Shown in pieces: positions 17,556-27,035 of a stretch of 64,000 nucleotides of DNA. The stretch covers positions 1,675,164 to 1,739,163 of the forward strand of contig NZ_NEWK01000002.1 in the NCBI RefSeq assembly GCF_002217655.1, in the 5' to 3' direction. Within the stretch, counting starts at the first letter, position 1; every line of letters begins with the position of its first letter. Both the position numbers and the translations under genes were made by a program. The DNA is from Geobacillus thermocatenulatus. GTDB lineage: Bacteria > Bacillota > Bacilli > Bacillales > Anoxybacillaceae. The notes under the pieces were generated by a model. That model saw only the letters and a list, made by a program, of their open reading frames with translations. It did no database searches and was not told the DNA's origin.

Positions 17556-18143
17556 CCATAAGCGGACAGCGGCAACGGCGATGATCAGGCCGATGATGAC
17601 ATACACCACCTCGGCATACATTCCAATCACCTCGGACACTTTCCCCCACGACTGACCAAGCGCTGCGCCGATCGAAACGAGCGCCGTATTCCAAATCAAT
17701 GTGCCGAGCACGGACAGCCAGACAAACAGCCCGATATTCATCTTCGCCATGCCCGCCGGAATGGAAATCAAGCTGCGTACAAGCGGAATCATGCGCCCGA
17801 AAAAAACGGCCCACACCCCGTAGCGCTGAAACGTCCGGTTCGCCTTGGCAATGTCTTCCGGCTTCACCCGCAGCCATCCCCCCCAACGGTCGACAATCCG
17901 CTCGAGCCGTTCAACCGACAACAGCCGGCCGATTCCGTACAGCACCAATGCCCCGGCAACCGAACCGGCGGTCGCCGCCGCAATGACGCCGGGCACCGTC
18001 AAAGACGTGTATGTCGTCATAAACCCGCCAAACGGCAAAATGACCTCCGACGGAATCGGTGGAAAAATGTTTTCCAGCGCGATGATCAGAAAAATGCCGA
18101 TATAGCCGAATTGTTCCATTACATTCGTGATCCACGCCTGCAT
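17535..18143 (-). CDS. DedA family membrane protein (SNARE-associated/VTT domain)
   Basis: A 202-residue inner-membrane protein with about five hydrophobic segments and the DedA signatures FPPIPSEVILPFGGF near the N-terminus, GRLLSVERLERIVDRWGG in the middle and FFGRMIPLVRSLISIPAG after it. DedA proteins move lipids such as undecaprenyl phosphate or phosphatidylethanolamine across the bilayer and support membrane potential (family knowledge). The start at 18143 is chosen from the family length of ~200 and a GGAGAG site upstream; the 18185 start lacks one. It is convergent with the importer operon. Confidence 0.9.
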   Translation of the reverse strand: MQAWITNVMEQFGYIGIFLIIALENIFPPIPSEVILPFGGFMTTYTSLTVPGVIAAATAGSVAGALVLYGIGRLLSVERLERIVDRWGGWLRVKPEDIAKANRTFQRYGVWAVFFGRMIPLVRSLISIPAGMAKMNIGLFVWLSVLGTLIWNTALVSIGAALGQSWGKVSEVIGMYAEVVYVIIGLIIAVAAVRLWKRRRMS

Positions 18144-18314
18144 GGCGCCATTCTCTCCTTTCCACATGGCGCATTGTATGTACACATGCCTCTTTCCTCA
18201 TCATGCTATGTATATGATATGGTAGTACAAAAAAAGATCCTTTGCAAAAAAAAGAAAAGCAGCTTGCTTTCGCTCTCCCTTCGATATCACCGGCTTCATC
18301 GGCCTCCCGCAAAC

Positions 18315-18353
18315 AAAAAGCCGCCCACCCCCAAGCAGATGAGGATGGACGGC
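18315..18353 (-). terminator. Terminator after glutamate dehydrogenase
   Basis: An 11-bp stem with G-U pairs (GCCGTCCATCC with GGGTGGGCGGC) is followed by TTTTT on the minus strand. It lies 29 nt past the gene's stop codon. Confidence 0.8.
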
Positions 18354-18381
18354 ACGCCCCTAGGCACAATGTTTCCCATGA

Positions 18382-19620
18382 TTAGACCCAGCCGCGGTAG
18401 CGAGCTGCTTCTGCTGTTTGGCGCAGCCCGATCATGTACGCCGCCATGCGCATATCCACACGGCGCGATTCCGCCAATTCATAGACGCGATGAAACGCGC
18501 TCGTCAATTTCTCTTTCAACTTCTCGACGACTTCCTCTTCCGTCCAATAATAGCCTTGGTTGTTTTGCACCCATTCAAAATAGGAAACCGTCACCCCGCC
18601 AGCACTCGCCAGCACATCCGGAACCAATAGCACGCCCCGCTCCGTCAAGATTTTGGTCGCTTCCAGCGTCGTTGGGCCGTTGGCCGCCTCGACCACAATT
18701 TTAGCCCGAATATTCGCGGCATTGTCACGCGTAATTTGATTCGCTACCGCGGCCGGAACTAAAATATCACACTCTTTTTCCAGCAGCTCTTGATTGGTGA
18801 TGACATTCTCAAACAGCGTTGTCACCGTGCCAAAACTGTCGCGGCGATCCAACAAATACGGAATATCCAGTCCGTTCGGGTCATACAACGCGCCATACGC
18901 ATCGGAAATGCCAATGACGCGAGCTCCAGCTTCATGCAAAAACTTGGCCAAAAAGCTTCCCGCATTGCCGAATCCTTGAATAATGACCCGCGCATCCCGC
19001 AACTCAATTCCCGCTTTTTTCGCTGCTTCTTCGATGCAAATCGTGACACCGAGCGCCGTTGCTTTTTCCCGGCCTTGGGAGCCGCCGAGCACAAGCGGCT
19101 TGCCGGTGATAAAGCCTGGGGAATCAAATTCGCGGATGCGGCTATATTCATCCATCATCCACGCCATAATTTGCGAGTTGGTAAACACGTCCGGGGCCGG
19201 GATATCTTTGGATGGCCCCACGATCTGGCTGATTGCCCGCACATAGCCCCGGCTGAGCCGCTCCAATTCCCCCATCGACATGTTCCGTGGATCGCAGACG
19301 ATGCCGCCTTTGCCGCCGCCATACGGCAAACCGACAATGCCGGCTTTGATCGTCATCCACATCGACAGCGCCTTCACTTCTTCCTCGGTGACGTCCGGAT
19401 GAAACCGAATGCCTCCCTTGGTCGGTCCTACAGCATCGCTATGCTGGGCGCGGTAGCCGGTAAATACTTTCACTGTTCCGTCATCCATGCGGACGGGAAT
19501 CCTTACGGTGAGGACACGCAATGGTTCTTTGAGCAGCTCATACATCTCCTCGCCGTAGCCGAGTTTGGCCAGCGCCTCTTTGATCACGCGCTGGGTGGAG
19601 AGAAACATATTTTCTTCCAT
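18382..19620 (-). CDS. rocG: NAD-dependent glutamate dehydrogenase (RocG/GudB type)
   Basis: A 412-residue hexameric-type Glu/Leu/Phe/Val dehydrogenase converting glutamate to 2-oxoglutarate and ammonia. Signatures are KGGIRFHPDV, the catalytic-Lys region VGLPYGGGKGGIVCDP, PAPDVFTNSQIMAWMMDEY and the Rossmann glycines GFGNAGSF. It sits last in a row with ornithine aminotransferase and P5C dehydrogenase, so it completes arginine/ornithine/proline breakdown, which favours the name rocG. Sequence alone cannot exclude the GudB paralogue. A 26-nt gap separates it from rocD. Confidence 0.93.
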   Translation of the reverse strand: MEENMFLSTQRVIKEALAKLGYGEEMYELLKEPLRVLTVRIPVRMDDGTVKVFTGYRAQHSDAVGPTKGGIRFHPDVTEEEVKALSMWMTIKAGIVGLPYGGGKGGIVCDPRNMSMGELERLSRGYVRAISQIVGPSKDIPAPDVFTNSQIMAWMMDEYSRIREFDSPGFITGKPLVLGGSQGREKATALGVTICIEEAAKKAGIELRDARVIIQGFGNAGSFLAKFLHEAGARVIGISDAYGALYDPNGLDIPYLLDRRDSFGTVTTLFENVITNQELLEKECDILVPAAVANQITRDNAANIRAKIVVEAANGPTTLEATKILTERGVLLVPDVLASAGGVTVSYFEWVQNNQGYYWTEEEVVEKLKEKLTSAFHRVYELAESRRVDMRMAAYMIGLRQTAEAARYRGWV

Positions 19621-19646
19621 CGTCTCATTCGCCTCTTCGACTTGAT

Positions 19647-20849
19647 TTATGGACGTGATAACACACGCTCAATGCGTTCAAACGCCCAGTCCAATTCCTC
19701 TTTCGTAATGATGAGCGGCGGTGCGAAGCGGATGACCGTCTCATGCGTTTCCTTGCAAAGCAATCCTTGCTCTTTCAGCGCCTCACAGTACGGACGCGCC
19801 GGCACATGCAGCTCGACGCCGATAAATAAGCCGCGGCCGCGGATTTCTTTAATGTCTTTGTTTTCGATTTGCTTTAACTTCGCCAAAAAATATTCGCCAA
19901 GCTCAAGCGAACGCTCTGCCAGCCGCTCTTCTTCGATCACCTCAAGCGCCGCGATCGACACCGCGCAAGCGAGCGGATTGCCGCCGAATGTCGATCCGTG
20001 CGAGCCGGGTTCAAACACCGACAAAATGTCGCGGTCGGCGACGACGCACGAAATCGGGAACACCCCGCCGCCCAATGCTTTCCCTAAAATATACATATCA
20101 GGCACAACATCTTCCCAGTCGCAAGCAAATAACTTCCCAGTCCGTCCCAAACCTGTTTGAATTTCATCCGCGATGAACAACACGTTGTTTTCTTTGCACA
20201 CGTCATAGGCCGCTTTTAAAAAGCCTTGCGGCGGGATGCGGATGCCGGCTTCCCCTTGGATCGGTTCGACAAGAAACGCCGCCGTATTCGGTGTAATCGC
20301 TGCCTTGAGGGCCTCGATGTCGCCGTATGGGATGATTTTCACTCCCGGCAAAAGCGGACCAAAACCGCGTTTATAAGCCGGTTCGGACGACAACGACACC
20401 GCAGCGAGCGTCCGGCCGTGGAAGTTGCCTTCACAGACGATGATTTCCGCCTGATTGTCGGGGACGCCTTTCACGTCATACGCCCAGCGGCGCGCTGCCT
20501 TGAGCGCCGTTTCGACCGCCTCGGCGCCGGTGTTCATCGGCAGCACCATCTCCTTTTTCGTCAACTGGCACACCTTTTCATACCAAGGGCCGAGCTGGTC
20601 GTTATGAAAGGCGCGCGACGTGAGGGTGACGCGGTCAGCTTGCCGCTTTAACGCCTCCACAATTTTCGGATGCCGATGTCCTTGGTTGACGGCCGAATAA
20701 GCGCTTAACATGTCCATATAGCGATTGCCTTCCGGGTCTTTCACCCATACTCCTTCCGCTTCCGAAATGACAATCGGCAATGGGTGATAATTTCGCGCTC
20801 CGTATCGCTCCGTCTGTTCAATCAGCTGTTCGGACTTCGTAGCCATCAT
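19647..20849 (-). CDS. rocD: Ornithine--oxo-acid aminotransferase
   Basis: A 400-residue PLP enzyme transferring the delta-amino group of ornithine to 2-oxoglutarate, giving glutamate semialdehyde. The PLP lysine is Lys257 in ILGKALGGG, with the phosphate/ring contacts MNTGAEAVE (105-113) and [14 protein letters not shown] (225-238). The length matches RocD of Bacillus (about 400). I use ATG 20849; the TTG one codon earlier lies too close to GGGAGCGG. It lies between rocA and glutamate dehydrogenase in one orientation, forming a degradation operon. Confidence 0.95.
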   Translation of the reverse strand: MMATKSEQLIEQTERYGARNYHPLPIVISEAEGVWVKDPEGNRYMDMLSAYSAVNQGHRHPKIVEALKRQADRVTLTSRAFHNDQLGPWYEKVCQLTKKEMVLPMNTGAEAVETALKAARRWAYDVKGVPDNQAEIIVCEGNFHGRTLAAVSLSSEPAYKRGFGPLLPGVKIIPYGDIEALKAAITPNTAAFLVEPIQGEAGIRIPPQGFLKAAYDVCKENNVLFIADEIQTGLGRTGKLFACDWEDVVPDMYILGKALGGGVFPISCVVADRDILSVFEPGSHGSTFGGNPLACAVSIAALEVIEEERLAERSLELGEYFLAKLKQIENKDIKEIRGRGLFIGVELHVPARPYCEALKEQGLLCKETHETVIRFAPPLIITKEELDWAFERIERVLSRP

Positions 20850-20915
20850 CAACCGCTCCCTTCCTTCTCTGCATTTCTTCGCTATAAAAGGGCGGACGAC
20901 GCCGCCCTGTTTGGC

Positions 20916-22463
20916 TTAAAACATTTCCGACACCGTTTTGGCTTGCATATGGAGGATCAAATAGTCTGGACCGCCCGCTTTCGAGTCGGTGCCTGACATG
21001 TTAAAGCCGCCAAACGGCTGATACCCGACAATCGCCCCTGTGCAGCCGCGGTTGAAGTACAAATTGCCAACATGGAACTCGTGCCGCGCTTTTTCAAGAT
21101 TCGCCCGATTGCGCGAAATGACGGCGCCCGTCAAACCGTATTCTGTGTTGTTCGCGATCTCCAGCGCATGGTCAAAGTCGCGCGCTTTCGCAAACGCCAC
21201 GACCGGTCCGAAAATTTCTTCCTGCATGATGCGTGCGTTCGGGTCAACATCCGCAAACACGGTCGGCTGGATGAAGAACCCTTTCGAGTCGTCTCCTTCC
21301 CCGCCGGTCATGAGACGGCCTTCCTGCTTGCCGATTTCGATGTACTCCATAATTTTGTTGTACGCCCCTTGATCGATGACAGGTCCCATAAATGTCGCCT
21401 GCTCCGCCGGATCGCCGACGTTGAGCTGCTTCGTCAGCTCGACAACGCGATTCAACACTTGGTCATACACATCTTCGACGATAATGGCGCGCGAGCACGC
21501 CGAGCATTTTTGCCCAGAGTAGCCAAACGCCGACGCCACGATCGATTGCGCCGCCAGTTCAAGGTCGGCTTCTTTATCGACAATGATGCCGTCTTTGCCG
21601 CCCATTTCCGCGATGACGCGTTTCAGCCAAATTTGCCCCGGATGCACTTTCGCCGCCCGTTCATAAATGCGGATGCCGACATCCCGCGATCCAGTGAAGC
21701 TGATAAATCTTGTGCGCGGATGGTCGACGAGATAATCTCCGACTTCAGCCCCGCTGCCCGGAATATAGTTCAACACACCAGCCGGAAGGCCCGCTTCTTC
21801 CAACACTTCCACAAACTTATACGCCACGACCGGCGTCGCGCTCGCGGGTTTCAACAGCACCGTATTGCCGGTCACAAGCGAAGCGACCGTCGTCCCGGCC
21901 ATAATGGCAAACGGGAAGTTCCACGGCGAAATGACAACCCCGACTCCAAGCGGAATGTAGAAAAACCGGTTCGTTTCCCCCGGACGGCTCTCAACCGGAA
22001 TGCCGTCTTTCAGCTTCAGCATCTGCCGTCCGTAATATTCCATAAAGTCGATCGCTTCCGCCGTATCGGCGTCCGCTTCACGCCACGGTTTGCCTGCTTC
22101 TTTCACCAGCCAAGCGGAAAATTCATGCTTGCGCCGGCGCACGATCGCCGCCGCCCGGAACAAAATATCCGCCCGCGCTTCCGGGCTCGTCCGGCTCCAA
22201 GTGCGAAACGCCTCATCAGCGGTTTTCATCGCCCGCTCGGCCAGCTCCTTGTTCGCTTTCGCCACCCGGCCGATGACTTCCGCTTTGTTCGCCGGATTGA
22301 TCGACGTGATTTTGTCTTCCGTCATCACTCGCTCACCGCCGATCACAAGCGGATAATCGCGCCCAAGTTCGGATTCCACTTTTTTGAGCGCCTCTAAAAA
22401 CACCTCGCGGTTTGCTTCCACGGTAAAATCCGTGAGCGGTTCATGTCTGTACGGCTGCACCAT
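20916..22463 (-). CDS. rocA: L-glutamate gamma-semialdehyde (1-pyrroline-5-carboxylate) dehydrogenase
   Basis: A 515-residue aldehyde dehydrogenase oxidising glutamate semialdehyde to glutamate with NAD. It shows PWNFPFA (180-186), FTGSRDVG (256-263), the general base Glu286 in AEMGGK and the catalytic Cys320 in [10 protein letters not shown], where the CSAC signature is typical of P5C dehydrogenases. The start at 22463 has AAGGAGG 8 nt upstream and gives exactly the Bacillus RocA length; the frame to 22643 runs back into the permease gene. A candidate cre site (22501-22517) in its leader suggests catabolite repression. Confidence 0.96.
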   Translation of the reverse strand: MVQPYRHEPLTDFTVEANREVFLEALKKVESELGRDYPLVIGGERVMTEDKITSINPANKAEVIGRVAKANKELAERAMKTADEAFRTWSRTSPEARADILFRAAAIVRRRKHEFSAWLVKEAGKPWREADADTAEAIDFMEYYGRQMLKLKDGIPVESRPGETNRFFYIPLGVGVVISPWNFPFAIMAGTTVASLVTGNTVLLKPASATPVVAYKFVEVLEEAGLPAGVLNYIPGSGAEVGDYLVDHPRTRFISFTGSRDVGIRIYERAAKVHPGQIWLKRVIAEMGGKDGIIVDKEADLELAAQSIVASAFGYSGQKCSACSRAIIVEDVYDQVLNRVVELTKQLNVGDPAEQATFMGPVIDQGAYNKIMEYIEIGKQEGRLMTGGEGDDSKGFFIQPTVFADVDPNARIMQEEIFGPVVAFAKARDFDHALEIANNTEYGLTGAVISRNRANLEKARHEFHVGNLYFNRGCTGAIVGYQPFGGFNMSGTDSKAGGPDYLILHMQAKTVSEMF

Positions 22464-22500
22464 TTCGTCATCCTCCTTGAAAAGGCAAAAAAATTTTTCA

Positions 22501-22517
22501 TTATAAAACGGTTTCAT
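22501..22517 (-). promoter_or_regulatory. Candidate cre (CcpA) site upstream of rocA
   Basis: The minus strand contains TGAAACCGTTTTAT, matching the cre consensus TGWAANCGNTNWCA at 12 of 14 positions. It lies about 40-55 nt upstream of the rocA start, in the rocA/permease gap. Confidence 0.45.
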
Positions 22518-22558
22518 AGTTATATTATGCAAATGATTATGGCATTTTTCAATTATTT

Positions 22559-23971
22559 TTACTTGGCGGCCTTGAACTCCCCTTTTTCTGCGGCTAGGGG
22601 CTGAACCCGTTTTTTCGCCACAAGGTGGTAGTACCCATAACACGCAAGCAAAAACGGGATGCCGCAGTAAAGAGCGATCCGTTGGTCTGGAATAAACGCC
22701 AGTCCGATGATCGTCGCCATATTCAACGCAAACGCCGCGAGCGGCACGAACGGGTACAATGGCGTGCGATATTTCAAATCGCGCACATCGCCGCCTTCAC
22801 GCAAAAACGCTTTCCGTCCGAAATAGCTGGACAGCGCGATGGAAGCCCACACCGTGACGGCGCCAAATCCCGCGATCGCCGTCAGCCAGACGTACACCGT
22901 ATCTTCGGCGTAAATGCTGCACAAAAGCGACAAGCAACCGATGGCAATGCTGGCGATAAGCGCATTGATCGGCACGCCGCGTTTCGATAATTTGCTGAAA
23001 AACGGACTGACCATGCCTTGGCGCGACATCGACCAGAGGACGCGCGACGTCGCGTATAAACCCGAGTTGGCCACCGACAGCACCGCGGTAATAATGACAA
23101 AGTTCATCATATCAGCTGCATACGGAATGCCAATGTTGTCAAATACCTCAACAAACGGGCTTTCCACAACGCCGGCTTTCTCCCACGGAAACAAGCCGGC
23201 CAGCACAAAAATGGCCAAAATGAAGAAAATCAAAATGCGCCATACAGTGTTGCGCAGCGCAACCGGCACCGTTTTTTCCGGCTCGCGGCTTTCCCCTGCC
23301 GCCACGCCGACCAATTCTGTCCCTTGAAACGAAAAGTTCACGAGGATCATCGTCGTAAAGATGGCCCAAAACCCGTTTGGAAACAATCCGCCATGATCAG
23401 TAAAATTCGAAAAAAACGGAGCGGGCTGCCCATTTTTCATCTGGATGACGCCAAACATCGCCGCCAGACCGAGAACAATAAAGGCGATGACCGTCAACAC
23501 CTTGATGCTCGAAAACCAAAACTCCACCTCGCCAAATCCTTTGACAGACAACGCATTGATCAAAAACAACAACAAAGCAAAGACGGCGCAAAATATCCAC
23601 GTCGGCACATCGGGAAACCACCGTTTCATGAGGATGCTGACGGTGAGAAGCTCGATGCCGACCGTCACCGACCAGTTCAGCCATGACAACCAGCCGATGC
23701 AATACCCTACCGCCGGCGAGATGAATTTTGTCGCATACGTCTGATACGACCCGGCATCGGGAATTCTTACGGCCAATTCTCCCAACGAAAGCATGGTCAA
23801 ATACATGACCAATCCGCCAAAAAGATACGCAACGACGGCCCCGCCTGGCCCCGCCTCATGAATCGTATAACCCGATCCTAAAAACAAACCGGTGCCGATC
23901 ACCCCACCAAGCGCAATCATAAATAAATGCCTGCTTTTTAGCTCTCGTTTCAGTTCTTGCACGGGTTGCAT
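22559..23971 (-). CDS. Amino acid permease (APC superfamily, RocE/RocC-like)
   Basis: A 470-residue transporter with about twelve membrane helices and the amino-acid-transporter start motif [15 protein letters not shown] in helix 1, followed by the [19 protein letters not shown] region. Its length and place upstream of rocA-rocD-rocG suggest uptake of arginine, ornithine or proline, as RocE/RocC do in B. subtilis (inference). It is divergent from the RocR-like regulator. A cre-like site and an inverted repeat lie in the shared 235-nt region. Confidence 0.88.
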   Translation of the reverse strand: MQPVQELKRELKSRHLFMIALGGVIGTGLFLGSGYTIHEAGPGGAVVAYLFGGLVMYLTMLSLGELAVRIPDAGSYQTYATKFISPAVGYCIGWLSWLNWSVTVGIELLTVSILMKRWFPDVPTWIFCAVFALLLFLINALSVKGFGEVEFWFSSIKVLTVIAFIVLGLAAMFGVIQMKNGQPAPFFSNFTDHGGLFPNGFWAIFTTMILVNFSFQGTELVGVAAGESREPEKTVPVALRNTVWRILIFFILAIFVLAGLFPWEKAGVVESPFVEVFDNIGIPYAADMMNFVIITAVLSVANSGLYATSRVLWSMSRQGMVSPFFSKLSKRGVPINALIASIAIGCLSLLCSIYAEDTVYVWLTAIAGFGAVTVWASIALSSYFGRKAFLREGGDVRDLKYRTPLYPFVPLAAFALNMATIIGLAFIPDQRIALYCGIPFLLACYGYYHLVAKKRVQPLAAEKGEFKAAK

Positions 23972-24002
23972 CCGAAAACTCTCCCCTCTCTATGATAGAT
24001 TT

Positions 24003-24016
24003 CGCAACCGCTTACA
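24003..24016 (-). promoter_or_regulatory. Candidate cre (CcpA) site upstream of the amino acid permease
   Basis: The minus strand reads TGTAAGCGGTTGCG, agreeing with the cre consensus TGWAANCGNTNWCA at 12 of 14 positions including the central CG. It lies 32 nt upstream of the permease start. Confidence 0.5.
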
Positions 24017-24077
24017 TTTTTATCAAACAAACAGAACCCCCTTTTATGCAAAATTATTTTTCATTTTTTCTTGTATC

Positions 24078-24098
24078 ACAACTTTATTATGAAGTTGT
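24078..24098. promoter_or_regulatory. Inverted repeat ACAACTT-N7-AAGTTGT between permease and regulator
   Basis: A perfect 7-bp dyad with a 7-nt spacer sits midway in the divergent intergenic region, about 107 nt from the permease start and 109 nt from the regulator start. The position suits an operator for the RocR-like protein; which protein binds it is not known. Confidence 0.5.
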
Positions 24099-24206
24099 TT
24101 TTTTCTATTTTCAATATATTTAGCAAACATTTTTTTTCACATCTTTCTTTCCCTTCCCGTCTCCCGTCCGCCTTATGCTATAATACAAAAAAGAGAGGTG
24201 CTGATC

Positions 24207-25580
24207 GTGAACCGCGATATGGAAACGCTTTTATCGATGTATGAGCAAATTCTCGAACTGATCGACCTTGGCGTCCATGCCGTCGATCAACACGGAAAAA
24301 CCGTCATTTACAACCGAAAAATGCGGGACATCGAGGGCATGAACATCGAGGACGTGCTCGATAAAAACATTTTGGACGTCTTCCGCTTCAACCCGGAGCA
24401 GCCGAGCACGCTGCTGGAAGCGTTGCGCACCGGTGAAAGCATTCTGAACCAGCAGCAAACGTATTTCAATAACAAAGGGCAAGCCGTGACAACGGTCAAT
24501 CAAACACACCCGCTGCATAAAGACGGGCGCATCATCGGCGCCGTGGAAATCGCCAAAGACATCACGAAATTCCGCAAGCTGATCCAAGAGCACCACCAAC
24601 GCGGGGAAGCCGGCTGCACGTTTGCCGACGTCATCAGCCAAAGCGAAGCGATGCAAAAGGCCATCCGCCTTGCGCGTCATGCCGCCCGCTCCGAAGCGCC
24701 TGTGCTGCTCATTGGCGAGAAAGGAACGGGAAAAAACTTGCTCGCTTCCTGCATTCACCACGAAAGCGAACGACGGGCCAAGCCATTTTTTGCGCAAACG
24801 TGTTTGTCGCTTCCAGACGATTGGATGGAAACGATGCTGTTTGGCAGCGAAGAAGGCAGGGAAATCCAGCCCGGCTTGTTTGAACAAGCAGACGGTGGCA
24901 CCGTGCTGCTTGACGATATTGACTCGTTAAGCCTGCCGCTTCAACAAAAACTCGCCCGTTTCCTGCAAGAAAAACAGTTTGTCCGGGCGCATGGCCAAGA
25001 ACCGGTTCGTGCGGACGTTCGCCTCATCGCCTCGACAAGCGGTGACCCGATTGACGCAGTCCAAAGCGGAGAATTGATCAAATCGCTTTACTACCAAATT
25101 GCCGTCCACTGCATCGTCCTGCCGCCGTTGCGCGAACGGAAAGAGGATATTTTGCCGCTGGCCGTTCATTTCATCCATCAAGGCAACGAGCGCTACGGAC
25201 TGCACGTCGAGGGGCTCGACGACGATGTGCAAGAGGCGTTTCTCCATTACCGTTGGCCCGGCAACGTGCGCGAGCTGGAGGCCGTCATGTTGGAAACGAT
25301 GGCGACAATGGAACAAGGGGAGATCATCACCCTCGCCCATCTGCCTGCTCCTTTTCGGGCCAAGCTGGCGCCCGACGAAGCGAAAACGGACTTTTTGTTT
25401 GATACGGAAGACATGTTGCCGCTTGACAAATACATGGAAGAAGTCGAAATTTACTACATCCGCAAGGCGCTTCAGCACCACGGCTTCAATATCACGAAAA
25501 CCGCCAAAGCGCTCGGCTTAAGCCGACAAAACTTGCAATACCGCATCCGCAAGTACCAAATTGACAAGGAATGGGGATAA
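24207..25580 (+). CDS. RocR-like PAS-AAA-Fis regulator lacking sigma-54 activation motifs
   Basis: A 457-residue protein with a PAS domain (about 10-125), an AAA+ sigma-54-interaction-type domain (about 143-365) and a Fis helix-turn-helix (about 420-452). It resembles RocR, the activator of arginine catabolism (461 aa in B. subtilis). Key motifs are damaged: Walker A reads GEKGTGKN (170-177, Asn in place of Ser/Thr), Walker B reads VLLDDID (Asp for the catalytic Glu), and the GAFTGA loop is missing, with EEGREIQPG in its place. It probably cannot activate sigma-54 polymerase and may act as a SigA-type activator or repressor, as TyrR does. GTG 24207 is 8 nt past AGAGAGG; a TATAAT is at 24179-24184. 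It diverges from the permease-rocA-rocD-rocG genes. Confidence 0.88.
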   Translation: MNRDMETLLSMYEQILELIDLGVHAVDQHGKTVIYNRKMRDIEGMNIEDVLDKNILDVFRFNPEQPSTLLEALRTGESILNQQQTYFNNKGQAVTTVNQTHPLHKDGRIIGAVEIAKDITKFRKLIQEHHQRGEAGCTFADVISQSEAMQKAIRLARHAARSEAPVLLIGEKGTGKNLLASCIHHESERRAKPFFAQTCLSLPDDWMETMLFGSEEGREIQPGLFEQADGGTVLLDDIDSLSLPLQQKLARFLQEKQFVRAHGQEPVRADVRLIASTSGDPIDAVQSGELIKSLYYQIAVHCIVLPPLRERKEDILPLAVHFIHQGNERYGLHVEGLDDDVQEAFLHYRWPGNVRELEAVMLETMATMEQGEIITLAHLPAPFRAKLAPDEAKTDFLFDTEDMLPLDKYMEEVEIYYIRKALQHHGFNITKTAKALGLSRQNLQYRIRKYQIDKEWG

Positions 25581-25628
25581 GCTACAGTTGGCGATCGTAC
25601 GGCCAAAAGGATAAGGGAGGCGCTGTGG

Positions 25629-26399
25629 ATGATCGATGCTCATCTTCATCTTGACCAATACCGAGACATCGATGAACAAATCAACCGTTGGCAAGAAGCC
25701 GGCATCACCGGCGTCGTCGCCGTCTCCACCGATTTGCGCTCGAGCCACCGGACGCTCGAGTTGAAACGGCGATTCCCTTCCTTTGTCTACGCCGCCATCG
25801 GCTTTCATCCCGAACAGCCGCTGCCAAGCGAAAGCGATTGGAACGAATGGACAAAGCTCGTCAGGCAAGAGCGGCCGCTGCTCGCCGCCATCGGCGAAGT
25901 CGGGCTGCCATACTATTCAGCGGAAGCATGCGCCAAGCTGCCCGCCTATCAAGAGCGATTGGCGGAAGTGGCAGCCATCGCTGTCGAGGCCTCCTTGCCG
26001 CTCGCTCTTCACGCCGTCTACGACCGAGCGGAAACCGCCTTGGCCATCTTGCAGCAAGCCGGCGTCCGACACGCCCATTTCCACTGGCTGAAGGCCGAGC
26101 CTGCCGTGGTCAAACAAATCATTGAGTACGGTTGCTACATTTCCGTCACCCCAGAAGTGTGCTACCGCGAGCGCGACAAAAAGCTGTTGTCCCTCGTTCC
26201 ACTTGAACAGCTGCTCCTCGAAACGGACGGCCCATGGCCGTTTGCCGGTCCGTTCCAAGGAAAATCGACGACGCCGTTATGGTTGTTTGACTCCGTCCGT
26301 GTCGTGGCGGCGCACTATGGCCAAGATATCGAACAAGTCAAAACCGTCATCACTGCGAATACGAAACAGCTTTACGGTGCGGCCTACCGTGTAGTATGA
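25629..26399 (+). CDS. TatD family metal-dependent hydrolase
   Basis: A 256-residue TIM-barrel hydrolase. The metal motif HLH occurs at residues 5-7 (IDAHLHL), a conserved Glu in AAIGEVGLPY, a His in LPLALHAVYD, another in HAHFHWL, and the terminal Asp in LLETDGPW. Family members are Mg-dependent 3'-5' DNases or related phosphoesterases; the substrate here is unproven. GGGAGG precedes the start. It follows the RocR-like gene by 48 nt but is probably unrelated in function. Confidence 0.88.
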   Translation: MIDAHLHLDQYRDIDEQINRWQEAGITGVVAVSTDLRSSHRTLELKRRFPSFVYAAIGFHPEQPLPSESDWNEWTKLVRQERPLLAAIGEVGLPYYSAEACAKLPAYQERLAEVAAIAVEASLPLALHAVYDRAETALAILQQAGVRHAHFHWLKAEPAVVKQIIEYGCYISVTPEVCYRERDKKLLSLVPLEQLLLETDGPWPFAGPFQGKSTTPLWLFDSVRVVAAHYGQDIEQVKTVITANTKQLYGAAYRVV

Positions 26400-26439
26400 T
26401 GAAACCAAGTCCAAATCCATACCGAAATGAGGGGAAATG

Positions 26440-26925
26440 ATGGATCATCATGAGCAAGTGCGGCAACAGCTGATCAACAGCGTTTCTGAACTGTCGGACG
26501 AGCAGCTGAACACCCGGATGGCAGAGGGAAGTTGGACGATCGCCCAAGTGCTCGAACACCTGTACTTAATCGAAACATCGATCGCAGCCATGATCGCCCA
26601 TACAGTAAAGCATGGCGAGAGCCAGCCGGTTGAGGAGAAGCCGATCCACCTGACCGTTGACCGTTCGAAAAAAGTGGAGGCGCCTGATTTCGCCCGTCCG
26701 AGCGACCGCTTTTTCTCATGGCACGAGCTGAAAGAAAAATTGCGCCAATCACGGCAGCGCCTGCGCCAAATCGTCGAGCAAACGCCCCTCCACGATTTGA
26801 AGATGAAGTCGTTCCCACATCCGATTTTTGGCCCTCTCAACTTGAATCAATGGGTGGAATTCGTCGGCTGGCATGAACAGCGCCATCTTGCCCAAATCGA
26901 AGAAATCAAGGCGCAACTCCCGTGA
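26440..26925 (+). CDS. DinB superfamily protein
   Basis: A 161-residue DinB/YfiT-type four-helix protein with the metal triad His40 (VLEHLY), His145 and His149 (WHEQRHLAQI). The layout resembles Bacillus YfiT-like putative metal-dependent hydrolases and bacillithiol transferases; the substrate is unknown. Two adjacent ATGs (26437, 26440) follow a GAGGGG site; the second has better spacing. It is unrelated in sequence detail to the DinB protein at 2364. Confidence 0.85.
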   Translation: MDHHEQVRQQLINSVSELSDEQLNTRMAEGSWTIAQVLEHLYLIETSIAAMIAHTVKHGESQPVEEKPIHLTVDRSKKVEAPDFARPSDRFFSWHELKEKLRQSRQRLRQIVEQTPLHDLKMKSFPHPIFGPLNLNQWVEFVGWHEQRHLAQIEEIKAQLP

Positions 26926-26949
26926 AAAGCGGGCGGCTCATCAAAGAAA

Positions 26950-26993
26950 CAGCCGAGCAGCAACGGGCCCATTCCCAATTCTGCTCGGCTTAC
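26950..26993. terminator. Hairpin between convergent dinB-like and yoaT-like genes
   Basis: GCCGAGCAG and CTGCTCGGC form a perfect 9-bp stem around a loop of about 20 nt between two convergent genes. The T-run is weak on both strands. Confidence 0.5.
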
Positions 26994-27035
26994 AACGGGT
27001 TGCTTGACCCCGCTTGCCGCAAAACCGTTTATTCA

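Noticed and set aside
21072-22397. 441-residue plus-strand ORF opposite rocA
   Set aside because: It is Arg/His/Phe-rich antisense of a conserved gene with no ribosome binding site or known fold.
22464-22558. Sigma-54 promoter before rocA (TGCCATAATCATTTGCAT)
   Set aside because: The essential GG of the -24 element is GC, and the spacing to the -12 GC is 11 instead of 10 nt.
20916-22643. 575-residue version of RocA
   Set aside because: The extra N-terminus is translated from the permease 3' end and lacks family similarity; 22463 has AAGGAGG and gives the standard 515 residues.
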